A DNA stretch of 64,000 nt from Rhodosporidiobolus odoratus (lineage: Eukaryota; Basidiomycota; Microbotryomycetes; Sporidiobolales; Sporidiobolaceae), in NCBI GenBank assembly GCA_034387635.1, contig JAOANU010000005.1, positions 372,001 to 436,000 of the forward strand, written 5' to 3'. Below are positions 23,749-35,679 of the stretch, in pieces. Under the pieces are notes generated by a model that saw only the letters and a program-made list of their open reading frames with translations, was not told the DNA's origin and searched no databases. Both the position numbers and the translations under genes were made by a program. Position 1 is the stretch's first letter. Each line of letters opens with the position of its first letter.

Positions 23749-25719
23749 CTATCTCGGTCCATCCTCTTCCTCCTCCCCCTCCAAAACCTTCCTCAACCTC
23801 TCCACCTCCCTTTCCAACCCCTTCCTCGTCCCCTCTTCCTTCCTCAACCTCCCCTCAAGCCCCTCACACCTCCCCCTAAGCTCCTCCAACTCTCGTTTGG
23901 TTTCTTGTGGATTGGGAAAGGTGGCGAGGACGTGACCCATTCGGGAGACGTAGGTGTGGAGGGTTTGGAGTTGCGTGGTTAGGGCGGTTAGGGCGGGGTT
24001 GGTCGTCGTTGAGTAGTGGTGGGAAGAGGTGGCAGTGGAGGTGGAGGAGCCGTTCAGAGTGGAGGAAGGAGGAAGAGGCGGGAGAGCGGACAAGTGAAGC
24101 TGGGGCGTTGGAGTGGGAGTCGCTGTAGGGTACGGAATCGTGACGGGCACCGGTGAGAATGGGGAGGGAACGGGCGTAGGTGCAGCAGAGGAGGCAGCAG
24201 GAACAGCGACAGGAGCAGGAACAGAGTTTTTCCTTGCGACCGATGGACTCTTTTTGCGACTCTTGGGAGGCGAGCGGGACGCACGGTCTGCGAGGGAACA
24301 TCACGGCCAAATCGACCAAGGATAGACATAAAAAGAATTTTTGGTCAATTCATGGAATGCGTTGGTAGATCAGGCAACTCGGGCAACGAAGAGAACGACA
24401 AGAGAGCGAGCGACGCACTCCGCTCGGCCTCGTCCTTGCCCTTTCCCTTCGCTCCACCTCCTGCTGCTGCTGCTGCTGCCTGGGCACCGACCGCTGGTTC
24501 TCCGACATGCACATCTCCACCCGCACTAGCCGGCCCCGGAATCGCCATAGGCACCTCTCCCTCCGACGTGCTCTCTCCACCTGCTCCGCCCGCTCCACCC
24601 TCCATAGCAAGCTTCTTCTTCTCCCCCTCCGGCCACCCATCCATCGCATAACTCCTGACCTTGAGCGTAGTCTTCCTCCTCTGCCTCCCCGTATCATTCC
24701 AAAAAATCGGTTCCGTATCGCTCTCCCTCGGTTGAGGTTCTTCGGGTCTCGGCGGCGGAGGCGTGTAGGGTTCGATCGAAGGGGCGCGGGGTTTACTCGG
24801 TTTGGCGCGTTTGGTTGGAGGTTGACCGTCGAGGGTTGAGGTGGTTGCGGTGCGGGGAACGGGGGGAAAGGGAGAGACCCAGGTCGTCGAGGTTAGGGGG
24901 TCGTAACCTTCGGGTTTCGGAGGAACGACGGGATCGGCAGGTGAGAGCGAGAGTTGCGAGCTGTTCGAGCGAGTGCGAGACTTGTAAGCGGGATGATGCA
25001 GGGGAAAGAAGGGAGAAAATACGCACGCGATGACAGCTTTGATACTCTCGTCTTCCTGTTGCCAGGCACGCAGGACACGCTTGAGCGTTTCGAATTCGAG
25101 GTAGTCGTAGCTGGGATGAGCAGAAGACAGAGTATGGTGGTAGGTGCGCGGCGGTCCTTCGAGAGCTGTGCGAGGAAGAAAAGGTGAGATGATGCGGCTA
25201 ACGAGGATAGCTTGAGCGTACTCGACGGGGCGCAGGTAATGACTACGCTTGCGATGGAGCCGGCAGTGGAAGAGGAATCGACCGTGACCTGGAAGAAGGG
25301 ATTGGTCAGTATAAGAGGCGGACAAGCAGGACAGGGTTGCGCACCAGCACCTCTCGTACGACCTTGACCGTGTCCCTGACGACAATGGTCGGCGATGCCT
25401 CGTGACCGTCCTTGACGGCTTCGACCTTGAAGCCGCCCTTTTTGCAGACGAGCCAGAGGGTTTCTCCTGGTTCAGGTTCTCTCCGGATGCCAGCTGCGCT
25501 CTCGACCTTGACGACGGGTACTCTTGCACCCTGGTCGAGTTGGCGGTCTTGAGGAGGGTTGCCAATGTAGAGTTGGCCTGAAGGAGAGGATTGGACGTGT
25601 GGGTGAAGAGCGGTATGTTGAGGCTGAGGTGAGGATTGAGCGGGGGTGGTGTTGAGCGAGGTGAGGGCTGATTGTGGATAGGGTGTCAGGTGACCATTGT
25701 ACATTGGAGAGGGTTGCAT
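23749..25719 (-). CDS. Unrecognised low-complexity protein with C-terminal coiled coil
   Basis: I do not recognise a family. The ATG at 25719 gives 'MQPSPMYNGHLTPYPQSALT', a Ser/Pro/Gln-rich start. A more ordered part follows: 'GETLWLVCKKGGFKVEAVK', 'PTIVVRDTVKVVREVLV', then after introns 'YDYLEFETLKRVLRAWQQED'. A proline-rich stretch with 'TKRAKPSKPRAPS' could act as a nuclear signal. Near 24,690 is 'EPIFWNDTGRQRRKTTLKV'. The intron with donor GTGCGT at 24418 and acceptor at 24288 joins 'KGKDEAER' to 'RASRSPPKSRKKSP', so the frame avoids the stop near 24,345. The last 70 residues (23,752-23,960) are a Leu/Glu/Arg coiled coil. The composition suggests a nuclear regulatory protein, but that is a guess. 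Confidence 0.65.
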
Positions 25720-25964
25720 GATGAGTTGGGAGAGGGTGTTGATGCAGGAGGAAGAGACGAAGACAGGCAAGAGGGAGAACTGAATGGGACAAGCTGAGGC
25801 GGGTGCAGGGACAGTCTATAGAGTGTAGTGGAGCGGATCAGGTGGGTCACTAGCTGCCCCAGTGACTGTGGGACGAGTTAAGAGTGTAACCTTGTCCCAC
25901 CTTGATCAGTTGTCACTTCTCCCCTCTTCCCTCACCTCAGTCACACCCCTAGACTAGCTGCAAG

Positions 25965-26997
<1,033 letters not shown>

Positions 26998-27105
26998 GCC
27001 CTCTCACGCCGTCCCCAGCTCTTCCTGGTCATCTCTCCTAGCAGCCATCCTGTTCATACACTCTCGGGCGTCTCTCCCTTGTCACTACGTCTCATTCGCC
27101 TCGTC

Positions 27106-27130
27106 TCGCCTCGCCTCGCCTCGCCTCGCC
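27106..27130. repeat. (TCGCC)5 minisatellite
   Basis: Five perfect tandem copies of TCGCC lie 3' of the E2 gene, with looser copies just upstream. Confidence 0.85.
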
Positions 27131-27482
27131 TATCTGCCCGTTCCCCCCGTCCCTGTTGCATTCCCTCCCCGTCCTTCGCCTTTCGGTCTCTTTGCCCCAG
27201 TTCTCCATGTCGCAGTCAAACCGTCGTTGTACTTCTCTGCTCAATCAACCCGTTCTCCTCGATATTTTTCTCTTTTTTTGTTTTTTGTTTTTCTTTGGTG
27301 TTTTCCGACTGGCGCGCGCGCGCATCCCAACCTCGCTTCTATTCTGGCCTTGCCCCTGGAAGTCGGTGCTATAGGCGGTGCGCGCAGGCGTTGAAGGCGT
27401 TGAAAGAAAAGCTAGTCATGACGCGCTCTCGCATCCTGCGAGGGAGCAGTGGACGAAATTGGTCGTCCTCGCCGTTGCTGGC

Positions 27483-27499
27483 GGGGGGGTCGGGGGGGT

Positions 27500-27531
<32 letters not shown>
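27483..27531 (+). repeat. Long G tract (7 + 7 + 31 G), G-quadruplex candidate
   Basis: Seven G, TC, seven G, TC and then about 31 uninterrupted G fall within 49 bases. Such a tract can fold into several G-quadruplexes and its length is hard to sequence reliably. Confidence 0.85.
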
Positions 27532-27533
<2 letters not shown>

Positions 27534-28443
27534 AGACGAGGCATGGCCAGCTTTGAGAAGGTCCAACGGGCCCGGAGAGAGGGGGAAAGCACCCGTTCCA
27601 AGAGTTGCTTGCCTCGACATGCGTATCTGCGCCGTCGACTAGAGGTTATAGTACAACGCTGCCCTTCTGCCCAACGTCGGAGCACGCGGGGAGGAATGCG
27701 CCAAACTGAGGAACCCTGCAGGATGTACCGGATTGAACTCGTCCGTGTGCTGATGGACGGAATGGTCAGCAACCCTGTGCCGAGCCATGGTTCTCCATTC
27801 CAAGGTTGAGTGGCGTCGCGGCAATGGTGGACAAAGGGTGCGGGCGAAAAAAAAAAAAGAGAGAAAGAAAAACGCACAGGGTGCAAGCGATCGTTTGCGC
27901 TGGATCCGGGGTGAGATCGCTGGGGGTTCTGGGTCGTTGTCGTCTCGTAGTCGAGCATTCTACCTTGGTGCTATGGCCCAGAGAGAACGAGAAAAGAAGA
28001 GCGGGGGTAAGGGGTACGACGCGTTTACGGAGGGGGATCAAGTCGAGAGTCAAACTCACCGGAACGCCGGCAGACATTTCCTGTGAGAGCGAGCAATAGC
28101 GAGATCAGGTTTCGTTCTGAACATTTCGGGCTAGCACGCAGTGGCTCTCGGCAGGAGAGAAGGAGACGAACATACAGGAAAGCCGGGTACCCACCCTTCA
28201 GCTTGTGAGGTGGCTTGGGTCGGAAGGACGCGAGGTGTACTAGTAGGGATGTTGAAGTTGCGGTGGACGACTGGCGCCGAGGTGTATGCCTGTTGCGGGG
28301 AATGCGAGCCAAGGAGGAAGGGGATTCAACATAAGCGCGAGCATAAACAGAAGGCAGATCGGTGATTATGGAACGTCGAAGTTACCGGCACGACATGTTC
28401 CCCTTCAAATACCGGTGAGCGAGAGCGACGTCTACTCCGGTTC

Positions 28444-28979
28444 TCAACGCCGCGGTACTGCTTCCTCGAAGTCGAATGACGCGCCGGGAGGCCATACCCA
28501 GAACTGGGCATGTTGGCGCATTGCTTCAAGGCATACTTTTCCTGTCATCGTGCGACGTTCAGTGTGCGGGTAAGAGGAGACTCGTAGACGGCAAAGACTG
28601 ACAGCCCTCTCGAAAACTTCCTTAGGAGCCAGCTGCCGAAGGCAAAACGACCAGTCAACGCCAGCTTTACTGATGTAGGTCAGGACTACTCGAGAAGACG
28701 TACCGCCTCGTCACCATAAGGAGCACCCAAGTTGATCTTTTCCGCCAGAAACTGGAGTTTCCCCACCACATAATCCTGCTCAGCCCGTGCGAGTTCTGTG
28801 TCCTTGGCAGCCAATTTTTCCCATTGGCGCCTGTAACGATCCCAAGCGTTGAGGTAGTCATCGGAATCTTGTGGGCTCCAGCAGCTCGTCGCAGCGAGCG
28901 TCAAGGCGTGCCTGGCGGCCATCCATTTGTCGTTGATTGTGAGAGGCTGAAGATGGTTGGGATGACGATCGTGTGACAT
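28444..28979 (-). CDS. Possible small hypothetical gene
   Basis: From the ATG at 28979 a frame reads 'MSHDRHPNHLQPLTINDKWM' and then 'DDYLNAWDRYRRQWEKLAAK', an amphipathic helical stretch with codon use like a real gene. A consensus donor GTACGT near 28,703 follows 'APYGDEA'. Splicing to the acceptor TTCGGCAG near 28,633 continues in frame as 'LAPKEVFERAVSLCRLRV', through 'VCLEAMRQHAQFWVWPPG', to a stop at 28444. The result would be about 155 residues. I recognise no family. The intron lacks a perfect branch motif near that acceptor, so the model is tentative. Without splicing the frame stops at 28686. Confidence 0.35.
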
Positions 28980-29909
28980 GGTGCGACGTGATCGAGCGGG
29001 CGACAGCGGCGGTTAGTGATGCGAACGGTGAAGCGAAGCAAGCAAGCGTCGGAACGAAGGAGCGAGAGGACAACTCCGAGCCTGTAAGATATCTGCAGCA
29101 TAGGCGTCCGCGGATTCACCGGGCCGTGAGCGATGATCCGGCTGTGCTTGACAAGTATTCCGTACAGCGAAGAGTTGACAGCGGTGGGGAGTCGTGACTA
29201 CCGTACGGTACCTATTGCTGTAGGATGACTTTAGCCTGCTGTGTTGCGGCAGTCCCCATACCAGCTGCGACTTGATGTAAGTACATCAGCACGGGCATGA
29301 GGCCAGAGGTGAAGGAGACTCAAGTCAGCGCGCACACAGGTAGAGGCGTGTTTACGGCGAGGCAGGACGGCGTGTCACTTGGCCTCCACGGTATGCCTGA
29401 GCTGACGGGAATGAACATGGATGAATATAGCGTGCGTGGTTGCGGCTTCTGCAGAGTGACGGGACGTAAAGCCTGTACGTAGCTGTATCCTTGAGCAAAG
29501 ACTGGCAAAGCGAGTGTGACAGACGAATCTGAAGGAGGCGGACGAGTGACTACATATAGTGAGACGAGGGGGAGGAAGGGGTTAACCACCACTTCACCCT
29601 AGACGCGAGACAGAACAATCAGCCGGGCTGACAGGCTGCCTGCACGCCAACGCTGACTCCACCCCATTCAGAGTCTGTCGCGACCGGTTTCAATTCTTCC
29701 TCCTCCCCCCCACCTCTTGCCCATCATCACTCTCGTCCGAAGATCTGTCTCTCAACCTGCCGACAAAAACTAGACCGGCCGGTAACCTTCTCTTCACTCT
29801 CAGGTAGCTCGGGTTCTGGTGCGCCATCCTCCTGATCCCTCCGCTGATTCCTCGATTACCGCTCTCAAACCTGTCCGAACCTGACACTCCATCTCTTCTG
29901 TAGGCTACC
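28980..29909. other. Intergenic, promoter of the DUF726 gene
   Basis: No further gene is supported. The last 250 bases become pyrimidine-rich, as is usual just before a start codon in this window. Confidence 0.45.
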
Positions 29910-32900
29910 ATGTCCGCCGACATCTGGGACGATGACGGCTGGGAAGACATGCCCGTCATCCGCTCCACCGACAAGGAAACGGCCACTTCCATCTTTGACG
30001 CCGACGCCCCCTCCGGCGACGAACAACGCAAACGCTCCCGGTTCGTTCAGCCTGCCACCTCGGTAGCGACCATTGAGCATGCTGGCGTCGGAGTCAGTCC
30101 AGCCGTGACGGGTAACGCGACTGGACGGGTGGTGGAAGCGGATGAGCAAGGCGGTGGAACGGCAGGATTGAGGGAGAAAGAAAAGGTCGACGAGATGGAC
30201 TATACCCGGCTCGAACTGGACGACGACCCCGACGAGGATGAGATTTCGATGCGAACTCAGTACCTCTTTAACGAGGACACGTCTATGACGCCGCTGTCGC
30301 AGATGCAGCAGACCAAGACGCTTCTTACCGAAGGGCAGAGGATCGCTTATGTTGGGTTGTCGAGGTTGGTAGCGAGGGAGATGGTTCAGACTTTGGCACT
30401 TGCTGCCAAGGGGGCAAAGGAGCTCGAACCGGCGAGGGAGAGCTGTCAGAACTGGGGGAACAAGATTATGGGAAGGCTGTATCGGCATATGGAAGTCGAT
30501 GCGCCTGGTGCGTCTCCCCTTGTCTATATATGTGGTATCGCGCTGATCCGTAACCGTGCAGAACAACGCATGATCGAGCAGCTTGCAGAGCATGGCGTCA
30601 CTGCAGAAGACCTCGTCCCCTCACTTGTCGCAACCTACACCGTCGACAATCCGGATTACGATCCCGAAGCGGCAGAGCTGGCAGCGCAGGAGCAGGAGGA
30701 GGCGGACATCACCTTCGAGTCGGAGGATCAGCGAACAGCGGCGCGAGAAAAGGCTGAGCAAGCACGGCAGCCCGAGGAAGGACGGTCGGGACCGCAAGAG
30801 CAGGAGTTACAGAACCGGTTAGGGGGTTTGGCAGTGAGACAGGCTGAGGAGACTGAAGACTTCTCGTCGCTAGGCTACGTGAAGCGGGAGGTACGGAAGA
30901 TTGAGCGAAGAGCGAGCGAAGGTGGATACGATTCTGTCTCTTCGCCCAACCGATCACCTGCACCCCGGACACCCGACCGCTCTACCTTCCTTCTTCCCAA
31001 ATCACCCCTCTCCCCTTCTTCACGGCATCGAAGTGCTTTCGACTCCTTCGACGCCGGCGATGGGGGTGATATCGGCGCCGCCCTCGATGAACCTCCGACA
31101 CCCAAACTTTCCACTCTTGACACCTCGCTGCCGCTTCCTCCTGCAACCGACTACCCTTCCGCCTCTTCTCCGGCACCGACACCCGATTCTCCCGTAGAAG
31201 AACCGTCAACACCCCGAGCCGGTTCAAATCCTCTACCTCCCGAGCATCCCTCAGCCTCGCCCTCTCACCCCAACGACTTGCATTCTCCTCTCCCGTCCTC
31301 TCTGCCCGGCGTTTCCGAGCACCTATCTCACCTCGACAAAACCGTCACCCTCGACATCCGATGGACCCTCCTCTGCGACCTCTTCCTCTCCCTCATCGCC
31401 GACTCAGTCTACGATGCCCGATCACGGGTTCTTCTCGGAAAAATGGCGGAGAAGTTGGGACTGGAATGGATGGATGTGGTCAGATTTGAGAGGAGGTTGA
31501 CGGAAGCGTTGGAGATCCAGGAGGCGGTTAAGGAGAAGGAACATGCTGAGGTTCTTGAGGGCAGACGGTTGAAGGATAAGCGGAAGAGGTACCTCATGAT
31601 GGGTGTTGCTACCGTCGGTGCGTCTGCCCTGTCGCAGCACTCGACACCCCGTCTCTCACGCTGATCTCTCCATTATTCGTGCAGGTGGCGGTCTCGTAAT
31701 AGGACTCTCAGCCGGTCTCCTAGCCCCCGTCATCGGTGCTGGTCTCGGTGCAGCCCTGACCACCGTCGGCGTTAGCGGCACAACAGGTTTCCTCGCCGGG
31801 ACCGGAGGTGCCGCTATCATTTCTTCGGGGGCAACCCTGACAGGGATGAGGATTGGTGGACAGGCTATGGCGAAACGGACGAGACATGTCAAGACGTTTG
31901 AGGTGCAGCCTCTGCATAACAATAAGAGGGTCAACTTCTTTATCACTGTTCCTGGGTGCGTTGCGCTTCTAGTTCTCCTCCCGAAGTGCTGGGCAGGGGA
32001 CGACGTCGCTTACCTCCTTTGTTCGCACAGCTTCATGAGCGGTCAACGTGACGATATTCGTCTACCCTTCAGCACCATCGACCCCGTCATGGGCGACGTC
32101 CTCTCCGTGCTGTGGGAACCGGAGATGATGGGAGATACCGGCGCCACTCTCAAGATTCTCACATCAGAGGTCTTGACCCAGGCTGGCCAGCAAGTGCTTG
32201 CAGCGACGGTAATGACGGCGCTCATGAGCGCTTTGCAGTGGCCCATGAGTGCGTTTCTTCTCCGGTCTGTGCGCTGCTAATGCTGTGGCTAATCCTGCTT
32301 ATGGTGCCAGTGCTCACCAAGCTCTCCTACCTCATCGACAACCCCTGGTCGAACGCCCTTGACCGAGCGCGACAAGCTGGTCAGGTCCTAGCCGACGTGC
32401 TCATCAATCGCCGCCTCGGCGTCCGTCCCGTCTCCCTCGTCGGTTTCTCCCTTGGCGCCCGCGTCATCTTCTTCGCCCTCATCGAACTCGCCAAACAAAA
32501 CGCCTTCGGAGTCGTGCAAGAGGTTTACCTCTTCGGCGCCACTGTTACCGCTTCCAACAAGGTCTGGCGACAAGTTCGAGGGGTCGTCTCTGGGAGATTC
32601 GTCAATGGGTTTGCGATGAACGATTGGGTACTGGGTTACCTCTTTCGAGCGACGAGCGGTGGGTTGCAGACGGTTGCGGGACTGCGACCGATTGAACATG
32701 TTCCCGACCTGGAGAATGTGGACGTCACGCACCTTCTCGATGGGCATCTTACCTACCGCTCGAGGATGCCAAAGCTCCTCGCCCACGTTGGGTTCAAGGT
32801 TACCGCAGATCACTTCGATGAACCCGATCAAGACCCCGACGCGCCAGAACGAGAAGTGCTCAGCAAGGAAGAGGAGGAAGCGAGGCGAGCGAAGAAGGAG

Positions 32901-33974
32901 AAGAAGGGGTTGGGCATCTTTAGGAGGAAGAAGAAGGATGAGGCGGGATCGCAGGCTATGTCGAGGGAGACCTCGAATGAGGAGTACGATCTTCCGCCTA
33001 GGATGACTACTTCTTCTTCGTCGACGTCATTGGCGGAGAAGGAATCGGCGTTAAGGTCGTCGAGGAACGCTTCGAGTGCGTCGCTGTCGAGCGCGGCATT
33101 GAGTGAGGACGACGAGCCGCGGCGAAGTCTGGACAAGGAGGAGAAGGAGGAGATGCGCGCGCCGCCACCGCCACTCTCCGCCGCTTCCCTCTCAGAATCG
33201 CCGGCAGCATCGCCAGTCGAAGCAGCCGCTCCCGCTGCTGCCCGCAAAGACTCGGACGACTTCGACGTCGATCAACTCCGCGCCCAAGTCGCTCAACTCC
33301 CCAAGCCCGCACCAGAACGTTCCGCCTCCGTCCCTCCCGAAGACTTCCCTTCCGCATCCGCCTCTTCTCCCAAAGACCCTGCCGATATCCCTCGCGCTCC
33401 ATCCGCTCCTCCCCCTGCCGAACCTCCACAAACCGACCTCACCCAACTTGACCAGGAGCTAGACCCTCGAGAACTCCTCCGGCGACAATGGAACGGCGAG
33501 AATGCCCCTACCTCGACTTCTACCTTCGCCCCTGTTGCACCTCCCGCCGAGTCGGGGTGGGGCGCCTCTACCAGCTCCCTACCCGACGATCATTACGCTT
33601 CTTCCTTCTCGTTTCCCTCGGCTCCTTCCATGTCCGAAACACCCTCGTTCACCTTTGGCGATACGAACGGTTTCCACTCGTCTACTTCCTCATCGCAAGC
33701 TCTTCAGGCTACTCCCAAGAATGACCTTCCCTCCTTCACCTTCGGCACTTCGACCACCTTCGACAATGCCGCTTCCCTCACCTTCGGCGGCGCGGACGGG
33801 TCTTTCTCTGCATGGGGTTCATCGCCCAATTCGAAGCCCTCGGCATCGAACTCGACGTCAACAGCCTTACCCACCAGCGACGCGCCTGATCCAGCGGGTA
33901 CCTACCTCTGGGGTGGAAGCGGTGGGAAGGGGAACTCGAGCTCGGGGACATTGGCGACGCAGAACCCTTGGTAA
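29910..33974 (+). CDS. DUF726 alpha/beta-hydrolase, TMCO4/Mil1-like membrane protein
   Basis: Yeast Mil1 (a putative lipase that binds the Apm2 adaptor) and human TMCO4 belong to this family. The start at 29910 gives 'MSADIWDDDGWEDMPVIRST', an acidic conserved opening. A long disordered Ser/Pro part (30,900-31,320) precedes the ordered domain. Glycine-rich hydrophobic segments ('GGGLVIGLSAGLLAPVIGAG', 'TTGFLAGTGGAAIISSGATL') at 31,685-31,850 form the membrane-like part. The hydrolase nucleophile elbow is 'VSLVGFSLGARVIF' at 32,435 (GxSxG), followed by 'VYLFGATVTASNKVW' and 'NDWVLGYLFRATSGG', with the likely His in 'LDGHLTYR'. Introns lie near 30508-30560, 31620-31684, 31957-32030 and 32250-32310. 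The C-terminal third (32,830-33,970) is low-complexity and charged, then Ser/Thr/Phe-rich with FTFG-type repeats. It looks intact. Confidence 0.88.
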
Positions 33975-34331
33975 GCTGGTAAACGGAGGTCCGCTTTGGT
34001 CCTTCCGGTGAGCGGACGCGCTTAGTAATGCATAGTAGCTAGTCTCTTTCCTCTCTCTCCTCTAGTGATCGTTCTTGCCGTAATCCTGTTGCATTTTCAT
34101 CTACACTTTTCGGTTCCTCTCATTCTAGCCTGTCTCGCAGATGAGCCGTGGGAGCTTCGTGGGCGCGTTCGAATATACACCTGCTTAGCTTGCAGCCGGC
34201 GCACGTCAGTAGCGCAAAGAACGGCTCCGCCCTGATTGAGAAGGTCATCAGGGGAAGAAGAGCTTGCTTTGCCGGACCTGCTGCGACAGATTATGAATCC
34301 CGTTGAAACGCTTCGATATCAACCTCCGATA
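33975..34331. other. Convergent 3' intergenic region
   Basis: It lies between two convergent genes. TC-rich DNA near 34,040-34,070 is the only visible feature. Confidence 0.5.
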
Positions 34332-35679
34332 CTACACCTCGTACACCACAGTCAGACTTCCTCCTCCCGGCGGACCCTGCCCTTCCGCCCCGCCGCTAAC
34401 ATACACTGCCGTGTCTCCCGTCAAACCTGCCACCAAGCCACCTACAGCCGCCCTCGCATGCCTCGTCGAGTGGATGTCCGAGTCAGTCGACATCGTGTGG
34501 CGATTGCCTCGGACGAGACCTGAAGGAGAGGCTTCGGCTTTGACAAAGACTTGGAGAACTCGTCCATTGTCTTTCTTGATCGAGGATAAGAGGGAGAGGA
34601 GAGACTCGGCGTCGACTTAACGAACAATATCAGCTCCTCGTGCGCAGGAAGTTAGAAGGTGCGGGGACGAGTGACGTACTGGCATCCTTCATGTAGCTTG
34701 AAACCGCCTTCAAGCCCTTCTTCCCTTCCTCCTTCAGGCCGCTGGGACCGTCCGCCAGCAAGAAAATATGGCACTCATCTAGCTCAGCGCCACTGGAACA
34801 GCTCGCCTTGGCACTCCACTTCTGCCCGCCGCTTCTCAGTCCCGCAGCCACCTCCGTATCGCTTCCATCCATTTCCTCCAAGGCTACTGCGATACCGAGT
34901 GCGGTAGCGAAGCGAGATTTGGCCATGGATTCGTAAGTGTCCGTTGTGACGGGCGTGAGACCTTTCGAACGGATGGAGGAGATTTTGAAGGAAGTGAGGA
35001 GAGGGCATTTGACGAGGACGAGGTGGACGGCTGAGGGTGAGAGCTTTGCTGACTCTGCCGAGCCAAGACAATCAGCCCTCGCCGAGTCCCGCATGTGGGG
35101 GACCAGACAAAGAAGTGCACACCCATCATTGCCTTTACAGTCTTTTGCACTTCCCTAACCTGAGCCTCCGTGCCCACCTCCTCCGGGTCAAACGTCTTCG
35201 TCTTACCTGCCATAGCTACCAGACCCGTTGGCTCGTCGCCCTTCTCGCGTACGATAAAGGTGACATGCGGGTTAAGGACGCCTTCGGTTCCACCGCTGAA
35301 CACCGCGATCGAGGTAGACGGGATAAGGGGGTGCCAAACTGCAGACGAGAGGGTCCGAGAGAAGCTGTGCCGAAGACATTCAGTGACGGATTTGCGTGAG
35401 AACGAGAAGCAAAAAAGACGTACTCGTTGACACAGCCGTTTCCTGCAGAGAGGACAGAGAAAAAATTGTAGAGCACTAGTATCAGTGTACCGGCACGTTT
35501 GGGGTCGCCAGGGGTGAAGCAGAGACATTATTTGGGAACAATCACTCACCTTCCGTCTTGCCGACTACCGCCAGTACATCCTCCGCTGCAAACCCCTCCT
35601 CGTCCTTCAATCGCTGCAATGGCGTCGTGTCCTCGGGTCCAGTCGTCGGATACTTGTAAACGCGAATAGAGTGGGCCAT
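34332..35679 (-). CDS. Cyanuric acid amidohydrolase / barbiturase family
   Basis: This ring-opening amidohydrolase family hydrolyses cyanuric acid (AtzD, TrzD) or barbituric acid. The fold is three repeated domains, each giving a Ser and a Lys to the active site. All are visible: domain 1 Lys in 'VGKTEGNGCVND' (exons joined by a GTACGT intron) and Ser in 'AVFSGGTEGVL'; domain 2 Lys in 'MAKSRFATALGIAVA' and Ser in 'CSSGAELDECHIFLL'; domain 3 Lys in 'VFVKAEASPSGLVRG' and Ser in 'VYVSGGAEGQGPPGGG'. The start at 35679 reads 'MAHSIRVYKYPTTGPED' and the end 'GGSLTVVYEV'. Four or more short introns are present, so it is a resident fungal gene. Length is close to the bacterial enzymes (about 360 residues). 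Barbiturate or cyanurate as substrate cannot be decided here. Confidence 0.88.

Larger units (their letters stand above)
26998..28443. other. Gene-poor region with repeats and G tract
   Basis: The first part is the E2 gene's pyrimidine-rich 3' flank. It then holds TCGCC repeats, a GCGCGC stretch near 27,312 and the long G tract. The antisense reading of the G tract gives a poly-proline frame with no other support. No gene is called. Confidence 0.5.

Noticed and set aside
27369..27620. Minus-strand poly-proline open frame
   Set aside because: It is produced solely by the long G tract; there is no ATG context, splice support or homology.
30508..32330. In-frame read-through of introns in the DUF726 gene as extra coding sequence
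   Set aside because: The segments begin with GTGCGT (or GGTGCGTT) and end in CAG with CTGAC-like branch points, and the translated text breaks conserved segments.
34303..34620. Plus-strand open frame of 105 codons
   Set aside because: It is the antisense shadow of the last exon of the amidohydrolase, whose minus-strand reading carries the catalytic motifs.
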